Virus record (IMG/VR): IMGVR_UViG_3300030390_001111
Location: 450-64,449 of that record
Reading direction: 5' to 3' (one strand)
DNA length: 64,000 nucleotides
Origin: a virus
The notes under the pieces were generated by a model. The model was not told the DNA's origin. It did not search any database and worked only from the letters and a program-made list of their open reading frames with translations. The stretch's first letter is position 1, and each line of letters begins with the position of its first letter. Positions 9,609 to 18,772 of this stretch are shown here, one piece after another. Both the position numbers and the translations under genes were made by a program.

Positions 9609-10674
9609 AGTAGTCCTCTCTGTCGCCTTCACGCACCAAGTCACTTGTCAAGCAGTGTATTCCACCGTCCCAAAAGTATTGATGTCTAAAGCGCCACACA
9701 ATAGGCTCAATGCCGTGTGCTTCCATTCTACGAAATGCATCATCATTACGTCCTGTGCATATAACTGTATTTTCATCTAACGATAATACGTTAACATCAA
9801 ATACACTTTCGTCTGCATATCCTACCCAATGTCCAAGCCATTTTTGAACATACTCTTTGTAGTATCTACGTTTACGAGTATCTAAAAAGTCTTGTGGCAT
9901 TTCATGATCGTCATCTACTTCAATTATATCCCAATTTTTAAATTCTTCTGGAACCCATTTTTTATTCCATGTCATTAGCACACCAGGACGAAGCAATGCA
10001 ATTTTACCATCTGCGTGTCCACCTGTTCCAATATCAAGAAACTTAGTGCCCGGGTAACGTTGTGAGATTTCACGTTTCATCCATTCTTTTCCTAGTAATG
10101 TGCCTTTACCTTTTTTATTATCTTCTTCCCATGCTTGTGAAAACAAAATTGTATCTCCACATTTAATCATATTAGCTGCATGGAATAAAACTTTTTGTTC
10201 TGCTGAGTATGTATCGTATCCAATACCTCCTCTTACCATAGCACCGGGCATACTAATCCAGTCGGCCCCACTCTTATATAGCTCTACCATATGTTCGTAA
10301 TAGGCTAAGTTTTCAAAATATCTATTATCTCCGCCTGTAAAACATTCAAATACGCTGTTACCATATGGCATTAGTGTATCACGTGGCATTAGTGGGTGGT
10401 TAGGGAATCCACAACTCATCCAAGGTAATTGTATTTGTTCATCACCATTAATAGTAAAAATATTACTAGGGCGTAATACTTCAATGCCTCTGTCTTCTAA
10501 TAGTTTTGCAAGGACTTCAATATCCTCTTGTGTTTCTGTAAAGATTTGACGCATAGTATCACGTGTTTCTGGATCCTTATGCCAATCAAATGTTTCGGGT
10601 GGGAATGGAGCTCCAAGGATAACCTTCTTTAAAGGTTGAAACTCTGTCCATGCATTAACTGCCGGTGTAGTCAT
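9601..10674 (-). CDS. AGAT-like amidinotransferase 1 (357 aa)
   Basis: The family of glycine and inosamine-phosphate amidinotransferases moves the amidino group of arginine onto an amine through a Cys-His-Asp site. Here the nucleophile is C341 in GGIHCLTSDL, with H220 in GTGGHADGK. The N-terminal LKKVILGAPF and the MPRD segment match the family, and the length is normal. The gene is the first of the minus-strand operon that runs into the radical SAM genes, opposite the plus-strand oxygenases. The acceptor cannot be deduced. A second, diverged copy lies at 17.7 kb. Confidence 0.9.
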   Translation of the reverse strand: MTTPAVNAWTEFQPLKKVILGAPFPPETFDWHKDPETRDTMRQIFTETQEDIEVLAKLLEDRGIEVLRPSNIFTINGDEQIQLPWMSCGFPNHPLMPRDTLMPYGNSVFECFTGGDNRYFENLAYYEHMVELYKSGADWISMPGAMVRGGIGYDTYSAEQKVLFHAANMIKCGDTILFSQAWEEDNKKGKGTLLGKEWMKREISQRYPGTKFLDIGTGGHADGKIALLRPGVLMTWNKKWVPEEFKNWDIIEVDDDHEMPQDFLDTRKRRYYKEYVQKWLGHWVGYADESVFDVNVLSLDENTVICTGRNDDAFRRMEAHGIEPIVWRFRHQYFWDGGIHCLTSDLVREGDREDYFG

Positions 10675-10696
10675 AAAAAAGCCTCTTTCGTTTTTG

Positions 10697-10712
10697 TATA
10701 AATATATTTATC
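10697..10712. promoter_or_regulatory. T4-like late promoter motifs on both strands
   Basis: TATAAATA on the plus strand (10697-10704) abuts GATAAATA on the minus strand (10705-10712). The minus copy is about 30 nt before the amidinotransferase start. T4-like phages use TATAAATA as the only late promoter element. Back-to-back copies in the only divergent intergenic region of the island make late transcription in both directions plausible. Confidence 0.45.
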
Positions 10713-10724
10713 CACATAAACATA

Positions 10725-10742
10725 GTAGTTAATTGTAACTAC
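10725..10742. promoter_or_regulatory. Inverted repeat, possible operator
   Basis: GTAGTTA-ATTG-TAACTAC is a perfect 7-bp inverted repeat with a 4-bp centre. It lies between the divergent genes, about 18 bp upstream of the plus-strand -35 box. It is well placed for a regulator of either direction. A chance AT-rich palindrome cannot be excluded. Confidence 0.4.
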
Positions 10743-10759
10743 AACCTGCATTAATACAA

Positions 10760-10788
10760 TTGACATAACATCAATATTACTATATACT
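10760..10788 (+). promoter_or_regulatory. Sigma70-type promoter for the plus-strand oxygenase pair
   Basis: TTGACA and TATACT are separated by exactly 17 bp. A leader of about 20 nt with an AAGGAG ribosome binding site leads to the ATG at 10816. Confidence 0.85.
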
Positions 10789-10815
10789 TGTTGTAACTCA
10801 AGGAGAATTAAAACA

Positions 10816-11652
10816 ATGACACGAATTGCACTTGACAAAGATCATGCAACAGAAATGACTGTGCATGAATTTGACGCTACTAATATAGATATTATAGCAC
10901 ACTCTGACGAATTATACAAGTCTTTTGAGAGTGGCTGGCCTGTAGTAATTAAGAATTTAGTTATTCCTGGTGTAGACTATAATTATTATGATGAGTTAGA
11001 CGATTGGGTTATTAAAGATAACAAATGGATTATGCCTTGGTATAATTCGCACATCAAAAAAAGAGAACGATTAAGGACGGAAAGAGGTTGGACTGAAGAA
11101 CAAATTGATGTGTTTCACAAAAAACATAAACAAGCAAACAACGGTTGGAACGAAATATTTGACAAACTGTTTCCACGTTACAACACACCAGAACGTATGC
11201 TTAGTCATAGATACAATATGCTTGTTGAAAATAAACTACACATAGATGAGTTAGATGAGCAACACACAGGTAATGAACAACAGATACGTATGTTTGTTAA
11301 CTTGGATAAAAAGCGTCCACGAGTGTTAACGTTTGGCCCAGACTTAGAACAAATGTGGTATAAGTATAAAGACAAATTTAATTTAGAAGAATTAGATAAA
11401 ACTAACATACATACATTTATTAGTGAGATGCGTAATAGATGTGTATGGAATGATAAAATGTGGGATCAGTTTCATCACCCATTACACTACATTACATTTG
11501 ATCCAGGTGATGTATGGTTTTTCAATGCACAATGGATTACACATCAAATTGTATTTGGTGCTAAGTTACAATGCTTTGAAGCAGACATTACAAATGAGAG
11601 TCTGCTCCATCCAGAATTATGTATGACTGAGAGGGTAAAAAACCTTGAGTGA
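10816..11652 (+). CDS. Putative 2OG/Fe(II)-type oxygenase or cupin protein (278 aa)
   Basis: The C-terminal half reads as a double-stranded beta-helix: LHIDELD (H142, D144) and ITHQIVFG (H243) fit an HxD...H iron site, and HYITFDPGDVWFF is a typical cupin strand. No clear C-terminal 2OG-binding Arg was placed, so the cosubstrate is uncertain. The gene has a consensus promoter and an AAGGAG site, and overlaps the next oxygenase by 8 bases. Divergent from the amidinotransferase operon, it probably supplies an oxidative step to that pathway. Confidence 0.65.
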   Translation: MTRIALDKDHATEMTVHEFDATNIDIIAHSDELYKSFESGWPVVIKNLVIPGVDYNYYDELDDWVIKDNKWIMPWYNSHIKKRERLRTERGWTEEQIDVFHKKHKQANNGWNEIFDKLFPRYNTPERMLSHRYNMLVENKLHIDELDEQHTGNEQQIRMFVNLDKKRPRVLTFGPDLEQMWYKYKDKFNLEELDKTNIHTFISEMRNRCVWNDKMWDQFHHPLHYITFDPGDVWFFNAQWITHQIVFGAKLQCFEADITNESLLHPELCMTERVKNLE

Positions 11653-12664
11653 TATTCAACACACAATAATTGATGGCTATCTACCACAGGCATTTTTTAA
11701 AAAGTATAGCAAAGAATATCCTATTGAGTGGATTAAAGAATACTGTAGCAATCCAGAAGTAAGCGAACATGAAAGTAGTTTGTATGGAAACTATAGTGCC
11801 GGACTTGAACACTATGATTTAGAATTTTTAGAATGGGTTGAAAATCAATTACCGGCTATTAAGTTAGATGCGGTTGGACGTGATGTTAAACATGACCATT
11901 TTTATACTAATTTTCATTATGATGAAAGAGGCAGTTGGCTAGAACCACACAATGATTTAAAAGATATGCGTTGGTTAGTTACTAGCCAAATTTATATGAA
12001 TAATAATCAAGGTGCAAGACTATTAGATAGGCAGTTAGAAGTTACAAAACAAATACCATGTCACCCTAATTTATTTTACAGTATTGTTGCTGACCCTTGG
12101 AGTTGGCATGATGTTCCTGAAGTATCCAAGCACAAACAAAGTATATTATTTCGTGTGGGTAAACGTAGAAGCAATAGTATTGCACATCCAGATTCTGATA
12201 ATGATACTGCTTATGTTATATATAATAACTTTCACAAAGACAAACACTATGCTAAACTAGGTCCTAGATTAGGTAATATAACAGAAGCATGGTTACATAA
12301 TTTAGGTGCTAAAAACATAATGCATAGCTTTTGGCGTAGTGAGGATAGCTTAAAAAAGGTGGTTAAAAAGGGCTTAGAGCGCCATACAAGCGTGGTTATT
12401 GTATTAAGTGGGTATTTGCCGTCTTCGTTAAAGATCACCGCTAATACGGCGTTACAGACGGTTACAAACAAAGATTTTGAGCTAAATTTAAACCCAGATG
12501 TAGAAGTTGAGGAGTATTTTCGTCTTACTGATGAGAATATGAATGACTATGCAGACTGCGTATTTTCCAATTTAAGCGGAGATCATCCGTTAGTTGAAGC
12601 TGAGCAAGTAATGTATAGTTACTACGCTAATAAGCTACATTTAAACTATATAGACCTCTTTTAG
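11645..12664 (+). CDS. 2OG/Fe(II) oxygenase with extra C-terminal domain (339 aa)
   Basis: The first ~175 residues are a prolyl-4-hydroxylase-like oxygenase: H102 and D104 in EPHNDL, H155 in SWHDV, and R170 in ILFRVG for 2OG binding. Residues ~180-339 form a second region of unknown function. The start is a TTG overlapping the upstream stop (TTGAGTGA) with GAGAGGG 9 nt before it, showing that this genome uses TTG starts. The stop lies inside the hairpin that ends the transcription unit. Confidence 0.82.
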   Translation: MSDIQHTIIDGYLPQAFFKKYSKEYPIEWIKEYCSNPEVSEHESSLYGNYSAGLEHYDLEFLEWVENQLPAIKLDAVGRDVKHDHFYTNFHYDERGSWLEPHNDLKDMRWLVTSQIYMNNNQGARLLDRQLEVTKQIPCHPNLFYSIVADPWSWHDVPEVSKHKQSILFRVGKRRSNSIAHPDSDNDTAYVIYNNFHKDKHYAKLGPRLGNITEAWLHNLGAKNIMHSFWRSEDSLKKVVKKGLERHTSVVIVLSGYLPSSLKITANTALQTVTNKDFELNLNPDVEVEEYFRLTDENMNDYADCVFSNLSGDHPLVEAEQVMYSYYANKLHLNYIDLF

Positions 12665-12671
12665 GGGGTCT
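12652..12671. terminator. Hairpin between convergent genes
   Basis: AGACCTC-TTTTAG-GGGGTCT forms a 7-bp stem with a 6-nt loop. It spans the stop of the plus-strand oxygenase and faces the end of the minus-strand radical SAM gene. There is no long T run, so termination strength is uncertain. Confidence 0.45.
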
Positions 12672-12678
12672 TAGACGC

Positions 12679-13941
12679 TCAAATACCGTCTTGTATGCGT
12701 CGAAACTCAGGTGCTACACTCATTATATCATGTCCACGATGTTTGTCGTAGTTTTGTGTTATAGACACAAATTGCCCCATTTTTTCTTTACTATATTTGT
12801 GATCTGGATCTTTTCCAAAGTTCACTAGTTCCATTAATGGTTCTTCATAGTCTTCGTAATGTGGACTATTATGTATTGATTTTAAAAACTCTAATACTTG
12901 TTTTTCTTGTTCTTTCTTTAACCATTCAGGAGCATGTGCCATACTGTAGTATGCTGGTTCCACTAATTGATTAGTTGACATACCAATACCTCTGTTTACT
13001 GTGCATTGGTAATCATGCATAAACTTCCAAAAAGGAACAATATGTAAAGCATTATGTATTTGATTAACTGTAGTTACTCTTACTTTAATACGCTTGCCTT
13101 GTTTTGTATCTGCAAACTTAACTAACTTATCAAAGTTTTTCCAAACTGAATCCCACTTGGAGGGTGGGCGTAAATAATCATTCATTGGTCCCATACCTTC
13201 AAGTGAGCAGTTTACAATCACTTTTTCAAACTTCCCTAATTGTTCTAGCCAACGATCTTGCATGTTAGTGATGTTGGTATAGAAACTAAGTTCGATGTGA
13301 TCGGCGTGTCCGGATTCTACTGCGAGATCTAACAAAGTAAACATATCCTTTGCAACCGTTGGTTCCCCGCCTATAAGTTTTATTTTACGAGCTTTACCTA
13401 TCATGTCCTTAAAGCTCGCCCAGTCTATTCCAGGCTGAAGAAGAGCCTGCTTCTTGTCTGCAATATTGGAATGCCAATCGGGATGGTCCGCTCCGAGTCC
13501 TTTTTGCACCATGTGTGCTCGCTCAACACTTACTAAATGTGAAGCTTCTTTATTGCACATTTGACATTGTAGATTACACAAATTGCCAAGCCTGAAATCA
13601 AATTGTAAAGGCTGTTCAACCTCCCAATCATTAACGGAAGCGTCAGCAACCACTTCGTCAATTACGTCTTCCCAAACTTCGTTTTCCCATTGCCTAGAAC
13701 TAACAATATTGTTCTTTTCTAAATGTAAACATTCTCTACATTCAGGCAACCATTCACCTTTGGTCATACGTTTACGAACATCTTTAATGTAATCGTGATT
13801 CCATGTTCCGTCGATGCCTAGTTTTTCTTGGTCAACTTTTTCTTTGGGTTCTTTGGCCATGCAACATAACCTATAGCGTCCACCATTATAGGTGCTATAT
13901 TGAACAAAAGGTAATGCACAAAAGCCGTTATCTGTTTTCAT
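12679..13941 (-). CDS. Radical SAM protein with N-terminal SPASM-like cysteine module (420 aa)
   Basis: Core cluster C122-C126-C129 (GNLCNLQCQMC) with IGGEPT. The N-terminal module has C8 (FCALPF), C26-C27 (RLCCMAK) and C68/C71 (CRECLHLE). The SSRQWE segment after the module is shared with the 415- and 476-aa paralogues. It overlaps the upstream 2OG oxygenase by 4 bases (ATGA), which suggests the oxygenase and radical SAM steps are linked. Its codon usage looks slightly more GC-rich than its neighbours around 13.1-13.5 kb. Confidence 0.9.
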   Translation of the reverse strand: MKTDNGFCALPFVQYSTYNGGRYRLCCMAKEPKEKVDQEKLGIDGTWNHDYIKDVRKRMTKGEWLPECRECLHLEKNNIVSSRQWENEVWEDVIDEVVADASVNDWEVEQPLQFDFRLGNLCNLQCQMCNKEASHLVSVERAHMVQKGLGADHPDWHSNIADKKQALLQPGIDWASFKDMIGKARKIKLIGGEPTVAKDMFTLLDLAVESGHADHIELSFYTNITNMQDRWLEQLGKFEKVIVNCSLEGMGPMNDYLRPPSKWDSVWKNFDKLVKFADTKQGKRIKVRVTTVNQIHNALHIVPFWKFMHDYQCTVNRGIGMSTNQLVEPAYYSMAHAPEWLKKEQEKQVLEFLKSIHNSPHYEDYEEPLMELVNFGKDPDHKYSKEKMGQFVSITQNYDKHRGHDIMSVAPEFRRIQDGI

Positions 13942-14534
13942 CTGTATCTCGTTAGTAAACTTTTTCTTACCCGATCGCCTTGCTCGGTATAATGGTAATC
14001 AGCATCTGCGTTGCTCCCATATACAAGAAAAGAATTTTTTATTAGTGGTAGTTCTTTGCTTTCTAAAATATCATAGCAGTTATCATTATTTTCATTATAG
14101 CTATTTTTATCTACCTTGCAAAGTATTGTTCCATGTTTTTTATAATCTATATCAGGCATGTATATATGCCATTGTATTACTTCTTTACCATTTGCATCAG
14201 TATGCAAATGTATATAATGTTCTGGATCATCCCATAGATAATCCGTGCCAATTCTACTTATATCATTCCATGATCTAGTGGCTGTCAATTTAGTTTTTAT
14301 TGTATCATATAATTGTTTAGATGTTTCTATAAATTCTCTAAATGGTTTCCATTCTAGATCAGCACTAAGACTGTGATCACCAGTCCTACATTCAAACTGT
14401 TGAGCATGAAAATCTTTTACTAACTCAAAATAGTGATTGTCACTTAAAAAATTTTCAATCCATAAATGCTCGTATGGACTAGTAAGCAATTCTGCAGAGT
14501 CTATTTTATCTATGATATAATTAAATTCCTGCAT
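13938..14534 (-). CDS. 2OG/Fe(II) oxygenase-like protein (198 aa)
   Basis: H111 and D113 (HLHTDANG), H181 (DYHYTEQG) and an Arg near residue 190 (DRVRKSLLTRYR) form the HxD...H...R set of small 2OG oxygenases. QWHIYMPD is the strand after the HxD, and the length suits a minimal beta-helix oxygenase. It is coupled on both sides: TAATG-type overlap with the nucleosidase upstream and ATGA with the radical SAM gene downstream. Confidence 0.75.
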   Translation of the reverse strand: MQEFNYIIDKIDSAELLTSPYEHLWIENFLSDNHYFELVKDFHAQQFECRTGDHSLSADLEWKPFREFIETSKQLYDTIKTKLTATRSWNDISRIGTDYLWDDPEHYIHLHTDANGKEVIQWHIYMPDIDYKKHGTILCKVDKNSYNENNDNCYDILESKELPLIKNSFLVYGSNADADYHYTEQGDRVRKSLLTRYR

Positions 14535-15082
14535 TAAACTGTTTTAAGTAAATCTAAAAATAGTTCTGCACCTTTGGCTTGATTCTCTTCCCAAGTCTTT
14601 GGTGCATCTTCGTCTGCCATATCACTAGCATACTTAATTAGTGTAGTTGGTTTGCTAAACATTTTACCAACTTTGGCAATTGCATAACCTTCCATGTCAA
14701 CTAAATGACTTCTTAGTTCTGGTGGTTCTTTTACAAAATTATCACCTGAACTTAAGATTACTTTACTGTCTGGGTTAAGTGTTATGTCGCCTGCAATTTC
14801 TGTAGTTTCAAATGGTGTCATGCCTAATGGTGCTTGTGGTCTTGCATCCATGTCACGTTGTCTTACTGCACCTACTTCTAGTAACTTGCCTTCAAGCTCT
14901 GGTTCTAATGTGCCTGCTGTTCCAAAATTAATAATTCTCTCACAATCAGGTTGATTAACGGCCAGCATTGCTGATACAGTTGCATTAATTTTACCTACGC
15001 CTGTATACCATACTTTAAATTTTTCAGGGTCAAGTCTATTCTCTGGCAGTTCGCCTTTGAGTGCTACTAATACGTATATCAT
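14534..15082 (-). CDS. MTA/SAH nucleosidase-like protein, short form (182 aa)
   Basis: Matches the 5'-methylthioadenosine/S-adenosylhomocysteine nucleosidase family: GVGKINA, INFGTAGTL, E11, E131 in VDMEGYA and D154 in YASDMAD. The E131-D154 spacing of 23 equals that of E. coli MTAN (E174, D197), so the active site looks intact although the protein is ~50 residues shorter. Known MTANs hydrolyse MTA, SAH and 5'-deoxyadenosine, the last being the product that inhibits radical SAM enzymes. Its place inside a radical SAM operon fits that role. Salvage of SAH from methylation is an alternative. Confidence 0.9.
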   Translation of the reverse strand: MIYVLVALKGELPENRLDPEKFKVWYTGVGKINATVSAMLAVNQPDCERIINFGTAGTLEPELEGKLLEVGAVRQRDMDARPQAPLGMTPFETTEIAGDITLNPDSKVILSSGDNFVKEPPELRSHLVDMEGYAIAKVGKMFSKPTTLIKYASDMADEDAPKTWEENQAKGAELFLDLLKTV

Positions 15083-15083
15083 T

Positions 15084-16280
15084 TTAATCTCCTTCTACCA
15101 TATAATTAAAATATGGATATTGTTCTAAAAATTTAATTGGTCTAAAACTATCAAGATAATCTACAAAAGCAAGAAATTCTCTATTATGTTTGCCCATAGA
15201 AAACTTAGTGTTTCTAATGCTATTTATAAAGTTCATATTGTTGCCACATTTATCCCAACCTTCTAATACCAATTTACATTTTTGTATTTCTTCTTCAATT
15301 ATATCAGGTTTAATTCTACCTATATGAAGATAATCTTTCTCTCTTTGGCCTTTGTAGACTAGACTTGGATTAATTTGTATATCATGCTGTTTAGCAAAAG
15401 CATACAATTTATGTAGTCCTACAAAATTCATAATATGTAAACAAGGATTGAGTTCAACCATACAGTTATCTTCTGCATTTAGTTCAGCATATTTTATAAC
15501 ATTTCTTTCTAATACAGACCATTTGTTTGGGTATCTTGCATATTCTACTATTTCCTCTACTCCATCTAAACTTATCTGCATTGATAGTTCTCTAAAACTT
15601 TTTAGCATTTCTAACCATTTTGATCTAAATACAGTGCCATTGGTTAATATACGAAGTCTAATATTTTTACTGTAATTATTTTCAGTCAACCATTCAAGTA
15701 TATTAGTAACCTGTGGCATAAGCAAAGGTTCGCCTCCTGCTAATAATATCTCTTTAACATTAGCTATGTTTGATTTCATAAACTCATAGTAACTATCTTC
15801 TTCTTTTAGACCACAAGGTTGATTTAATCCTGTTGTTACTTTAAATTTTTTTGTGTATGTTTCTACTCTTGAACTAATTGCTGAACTGTTTTCTGGATTA
15901 CACATAACACATTCTAGATTACAATAATTGCTTGGTCTTAGATCCCAATAGATTGGATTATCAACAATTACTTTTTTGTTATTGTAATAATAATCAGTTT
16001 CTTTGCTAAATTCTGCGTTGTGGTATTGTCGTTTACTTTCAATGCCTGCCTTTTCATCATCTACGCATATGCTACATTCTTTTGGCATTTGTCTGTTGTT
16101 AAATGATTCTCTGACTTTTTGATATTCAATACTATTCCATAGATCTTTGGCAGTGGAATATCCTTGCTCAAAGCCTCCTTGCCACTCACAACAAGGTCTG
16201 TATTCTCTTTTTAACCCATGCCAGTGTCCATAAATTCCTGTAAATGGTAATACACAAAAATTATTCATCCTTTGGTTCAT
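15084..16280 (-). CDS. Radical SAM protein with N-terminal SPASM-like cysteine module (398 aa)
   Basis: Core cluster C120-C124-C127 (SNYCNLECVMC) with AGGEPL. The N-terminal module has C9 (FCVLPF), C30-C31 (RPCCEWQ) and C69/C72 (ECSICVDDE). ATG 16280 and ATG 16268 are both possible; the second gives an 8-base overlap with the upstream stop, more like the other junctions. It lies between the nucleosidase and another radical SAM gene. Substrate unknown. Confidence 0.9.
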   Translation of the reverse strand: MNQRMNNFCVLPFTGIYGHWHGLKREYRPCCEWQGGFEQGYSTAKDLWNSIEYQKVRESFNNRQMPKECSICVDDEKAGIESKRQYHNAEFSKETDYYYNNKKVIVDNPIYWDLRPSNYCNLECVMCNPENSSAISSRVETYTKKFKVTTGLNQPCGLKEEDSYYEFMKSNIANVKEILLAGGEPLLMPQVTNILEWLTENNYSKNIRLRILTNGTVFRSKWLEMLKSFRELSMQISLDGVEEIVEYARYPNKWSVLERNVIKYAELNAEDNCMVELNPCLHIMNFVGLHKLYAFAKQHDIQINPSLVYKGQREKDYLHIGRIKPDIIEEEIQKCKLVLEGWDKCGNNMNFINSIRNTKFSMGKHNREFLAFVDYLDSFRPIKFLEQYPYFNYMVEGD

Positions 16281-17691
16281 CTAACAGGTATGCCATTTCT
16301 GGGAATGTTTTACGAAAGTCTGTTCCACGCATTCCATCTAACTTAGTTAAATATTCTCTAAATTCAGGTAAACGTTGGCTCCAGTCTTCACTACGTGCAA
16401 AACTAATCATACCACGTAAACGTTTAATTCCATAGCTTGCATCTAACCATTGTTGTTTTGTTACTTTACCCTTGTGCCAACTTGGAACACCTAGTTCCCA
16501 ATTCTCACTCCACCATTCAATGAATTCTTCATACTTGGCTTCTGTTTTATCTAAGAACTCGTCTGGTAACACTTTGACATTTAAGTGTCCTGGCCAGTAT
16601 ACAAAGTGATAGTTAATACCACCTGCACCAAATGGCCACATATTTGTTTTATGTAATCCACTTTCTGTTAGTTTCCATTTAAGGAAATCTGGAATATAAT
16701 GAATGTTAAGAGCGTTAACGGCACATGCAATTGTAACTTCTACATTGTTAGTTGTTTCAGTATCTAAACGTTTAAACATTGCAAGTTGATGATCCCATTG
16801 ACTTGGATATCTAATATAATCATTCATAGCACCAATGCTATCAATACTATAATGGAATCTTACTTTCTTATAATGTGACCATAACTCTAATAGTCTATCT
16901 GGTAGTTCAATTCCATTTGAATTATAACGAACTTCTATATCTGCAGCATAGCCCATTTCAATAACTTTTTCTAAGATCTGGTAATGTTCTTCAATAACTG
17001 TAGACTCACCGCCTGCAAAATATAGCTGACGCATGTATGGAATTTGTGCATAAAATTGATCCCAAAACTCTGGATTGTCTTTGTGCCAATTATAACTAGC
17101 ACCAAATTCTTTTCCTTTGTTTTCCCAAACCATAGTTCCTTTAAGGCTTTCGTTTGTAATTTGTGGATACAGTTTATTCCAATCTTTTATCCACCCTGAA
17201 CTATCATGTGGGCTACACATAACGCACCCCAACTGGCATTTCGTCCCCATACGGATATCAATATACCGTAATTTACTATCAGTGCTTCCATCTTCGTATG
17301 TTTCCTTTACAAGCTCGTCAACATTAATACCGTTGTTCATCCAGTATTGCGTTTCCCATTGACGTTTTGATCTGTGCCCTGCGGCTTCTTCTTTAAAACA
17401 TTTTAAACAACTTGCTGGCTTTTCACCTTTAAGCATCATTTGTCTTACACTTCGCATGTATGTATTATTCCATGCTGTATTTAAATCTGTTGTATTTAAG
17501 TTAGCTGGTTTGCCATCTTCTGTTTTAACAATACCTACTCTTCCACCATGCACTTTATCGTTTGTAGCACCTACACTACTAGCATTAGCTGTGCAGCATA
17601 CTCGCATACTGCCGTCTGGTCTTGTTGAAAGGTGAATCCAAGGTAGTATACAAAATGTTTCTGATGGAGTTGGTAAGTCGTGTTCGCTCAT
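16261..17691 (-). CDS. Radical SAM protein with N-terminal SPASM-like cysteine module, longest form (476 aa)
   Basis: Core cluster C152-C156-C159 (GTKCQLGCVMC), then AGGEST in place of GGEP. The N-terminal module has C14 (FCILPWIH), C32-C33 (RVCCTAN) and C95/C98 (SCLKCFKEE); the interval between these is about 25 residues longer than in the paralogues. CILPW and RSKRQW are the clearest family signatures. It starts 4 bases after the stop of the second amidinotransferase gene. Confidence 0.9.
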   Translation of the reverse strand: MSEHDLPTPSETFCILPWIHLSTRPDGSMRVCCTANASSVGATNDKVHGGRVGIVKTEDGKPANLNTTDLNTAWNNTYMRSVRQMMLKGEKPASCLKCFKEEAAGHRSKRQWETQYWMNNGINVDELVKETYEDGSTDSKLRYIDIRMGTKCQLGCVMCSPHDSSGWIKDWNKLYPQITNESLKGTMVWENKGKEFGASYNWHKDNPEFWDQFYAQIPYMRQLYFAGGESTVIEEHYQILEKVIEMGYAADIEVRYNSNGIELPDRLLELWSHYKKVRFHYSIDSIGAMNDYIRYPSQWDHQLAMFKRLDTETTNNVEVTIACAVNALNIHYIPDFLKWKLTESGLHKTNMWPFGAGGINYHFVYWPGHLNVKVLPDEFLDKTEAKYEEFIEWWSENWELGVPSWHKGKVTKQQWLDASYGIKRLRGMISFARSEDWSQRLPEFREYLTKLDGMRGTDFRKTFPEMAYLLDEPKDE

Positions 17692-17695
17692 TTGT

Positions 17696-18772
17696 TTATT
17701 TTGTCCTTATTAGATCTTGTGTTAAGCAATGAAGTCCTTGATCAAAGAACCAACGGTTTCGCCAGTCAACACTTATAATCTCATGATCTACTTTTTTAAG
17801 TTCATCACGCATGCTATCACTATCTCCAATTACCATTGATAATTCAGGATTGATAGTAAGGCAATTTACTTCAAAGTATGTTTCTTTGCTATAGCCAAAC
17901 CAGTTACTGAGAGTTTTGTTAATAACTTCTGCAATTTTGTCTGCATTTTCTTGTTTTTCAAATCCCTCAATATGCCATTTGTTATCGCTGTTTGTTTTAA
18001 TACTATTTATTATTTCTTCATGTGGCATGTTGTATCCTGTTAACTGATTACACATATGCCTATATCCATTAGTTCCTGATGGTATAGTTTTCCAACCAGG
18101 AAATGTTTCTTCGTATACTTCATCTGCGTTACGTTCTGTTGTTAGTAACACACCTTCTTTAATACATGCCAAACTTGCATCCACATGTCCTCTTATATCT
18201 GTAGAGGTAAATTTTGAATCAGGAAAGTATGACATTACAGAATCAATAAGTTTAGAACTAAACTCATCTCCAAATACTAAACGATCATTAACTCTTGTAA
18301 CTGCTGGCCAATGCACATAGCCCCAGTCCATTTTTTCTGCATCAATTATCTTATTATCAAATTGATCCATGTCAATAAAAGCAGGTCTGTCGCCATTAGT
18401 AAAAATAATATCTTTATACACCATCATATCATTACGTGGTGCTAACGGAATAGGAATTTTTCCCATAAACACATTAGCCGCAATACTTGTTGTATTAGTG
18501 TCTAAATTTAATTTGAGAGTTTCTGCTTGCTCTAATTGAAATTGTGATAGGACTTCTTGATTGGGCCTAATAACTTCAACGCCAAGGTCTTCTAATTTTT
18601 GTTGAATAACATTTAAGTCATGCCAAGTTTCGTCTGCTAGTTGTTGTGCTATGGGTAGAAAATCTTTGTAAAATCCATGATTAAATATATCTTTTACAAT
18701 TTTGGGATCCATAAATGATCCTAATGCGACACTTTTTAAAGGATCCCAATCATTAACCGCATAACATTTCAT
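17696..18772 (-). CDS. AGAT-like amidinotransferase 2 (358 aa)
   Basis: Paralogue of the 357-aa amidinotransferase. The nucleophile is C349 (QGLHCLTQDL) with H196 (IRGHVDAS); the APRND segment and the N-terminal LKSVALGSF match the family. The two copies differ a lot outside the active site, so they probably act on different amines, or one makes guanidino groups while the other handles a related intermediate. Abuts the sulfotransferase-like gene upstream. Confidence 0.87.
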   Translation of the reverse strand: MKCYAVNDWDPLKSVALGSFMDPKIVKDIFNHGFYKDFLPIAQQLADETWHDLNVIQQKLEDLGVEVIRPNQEVLSQFQLEQAETLKLNLDTNTTSIAANVFMGKIPIPLAPRNDMMVYKDIIFTNGDRPAFIDMDQFDNKIIDAEKMDWGYVHWPAVTRVNDRLVFGDEFSSKLIDSVMSYFPDSKFTSTDIRGHVDASLACIKEGVLLTTERNADEVYEETFPGWKTIPSGTNGYRHMCNQLTGYNMPHEEIINSIKTNSDNKWHIEGFEKQENADKIAEVINKTLSNWFGYSKETYFEVNCLTINPELSMVIGDSDSMRDELKKVDHEIISVDWRNRWFFDQGLHCLTQDLIRTK

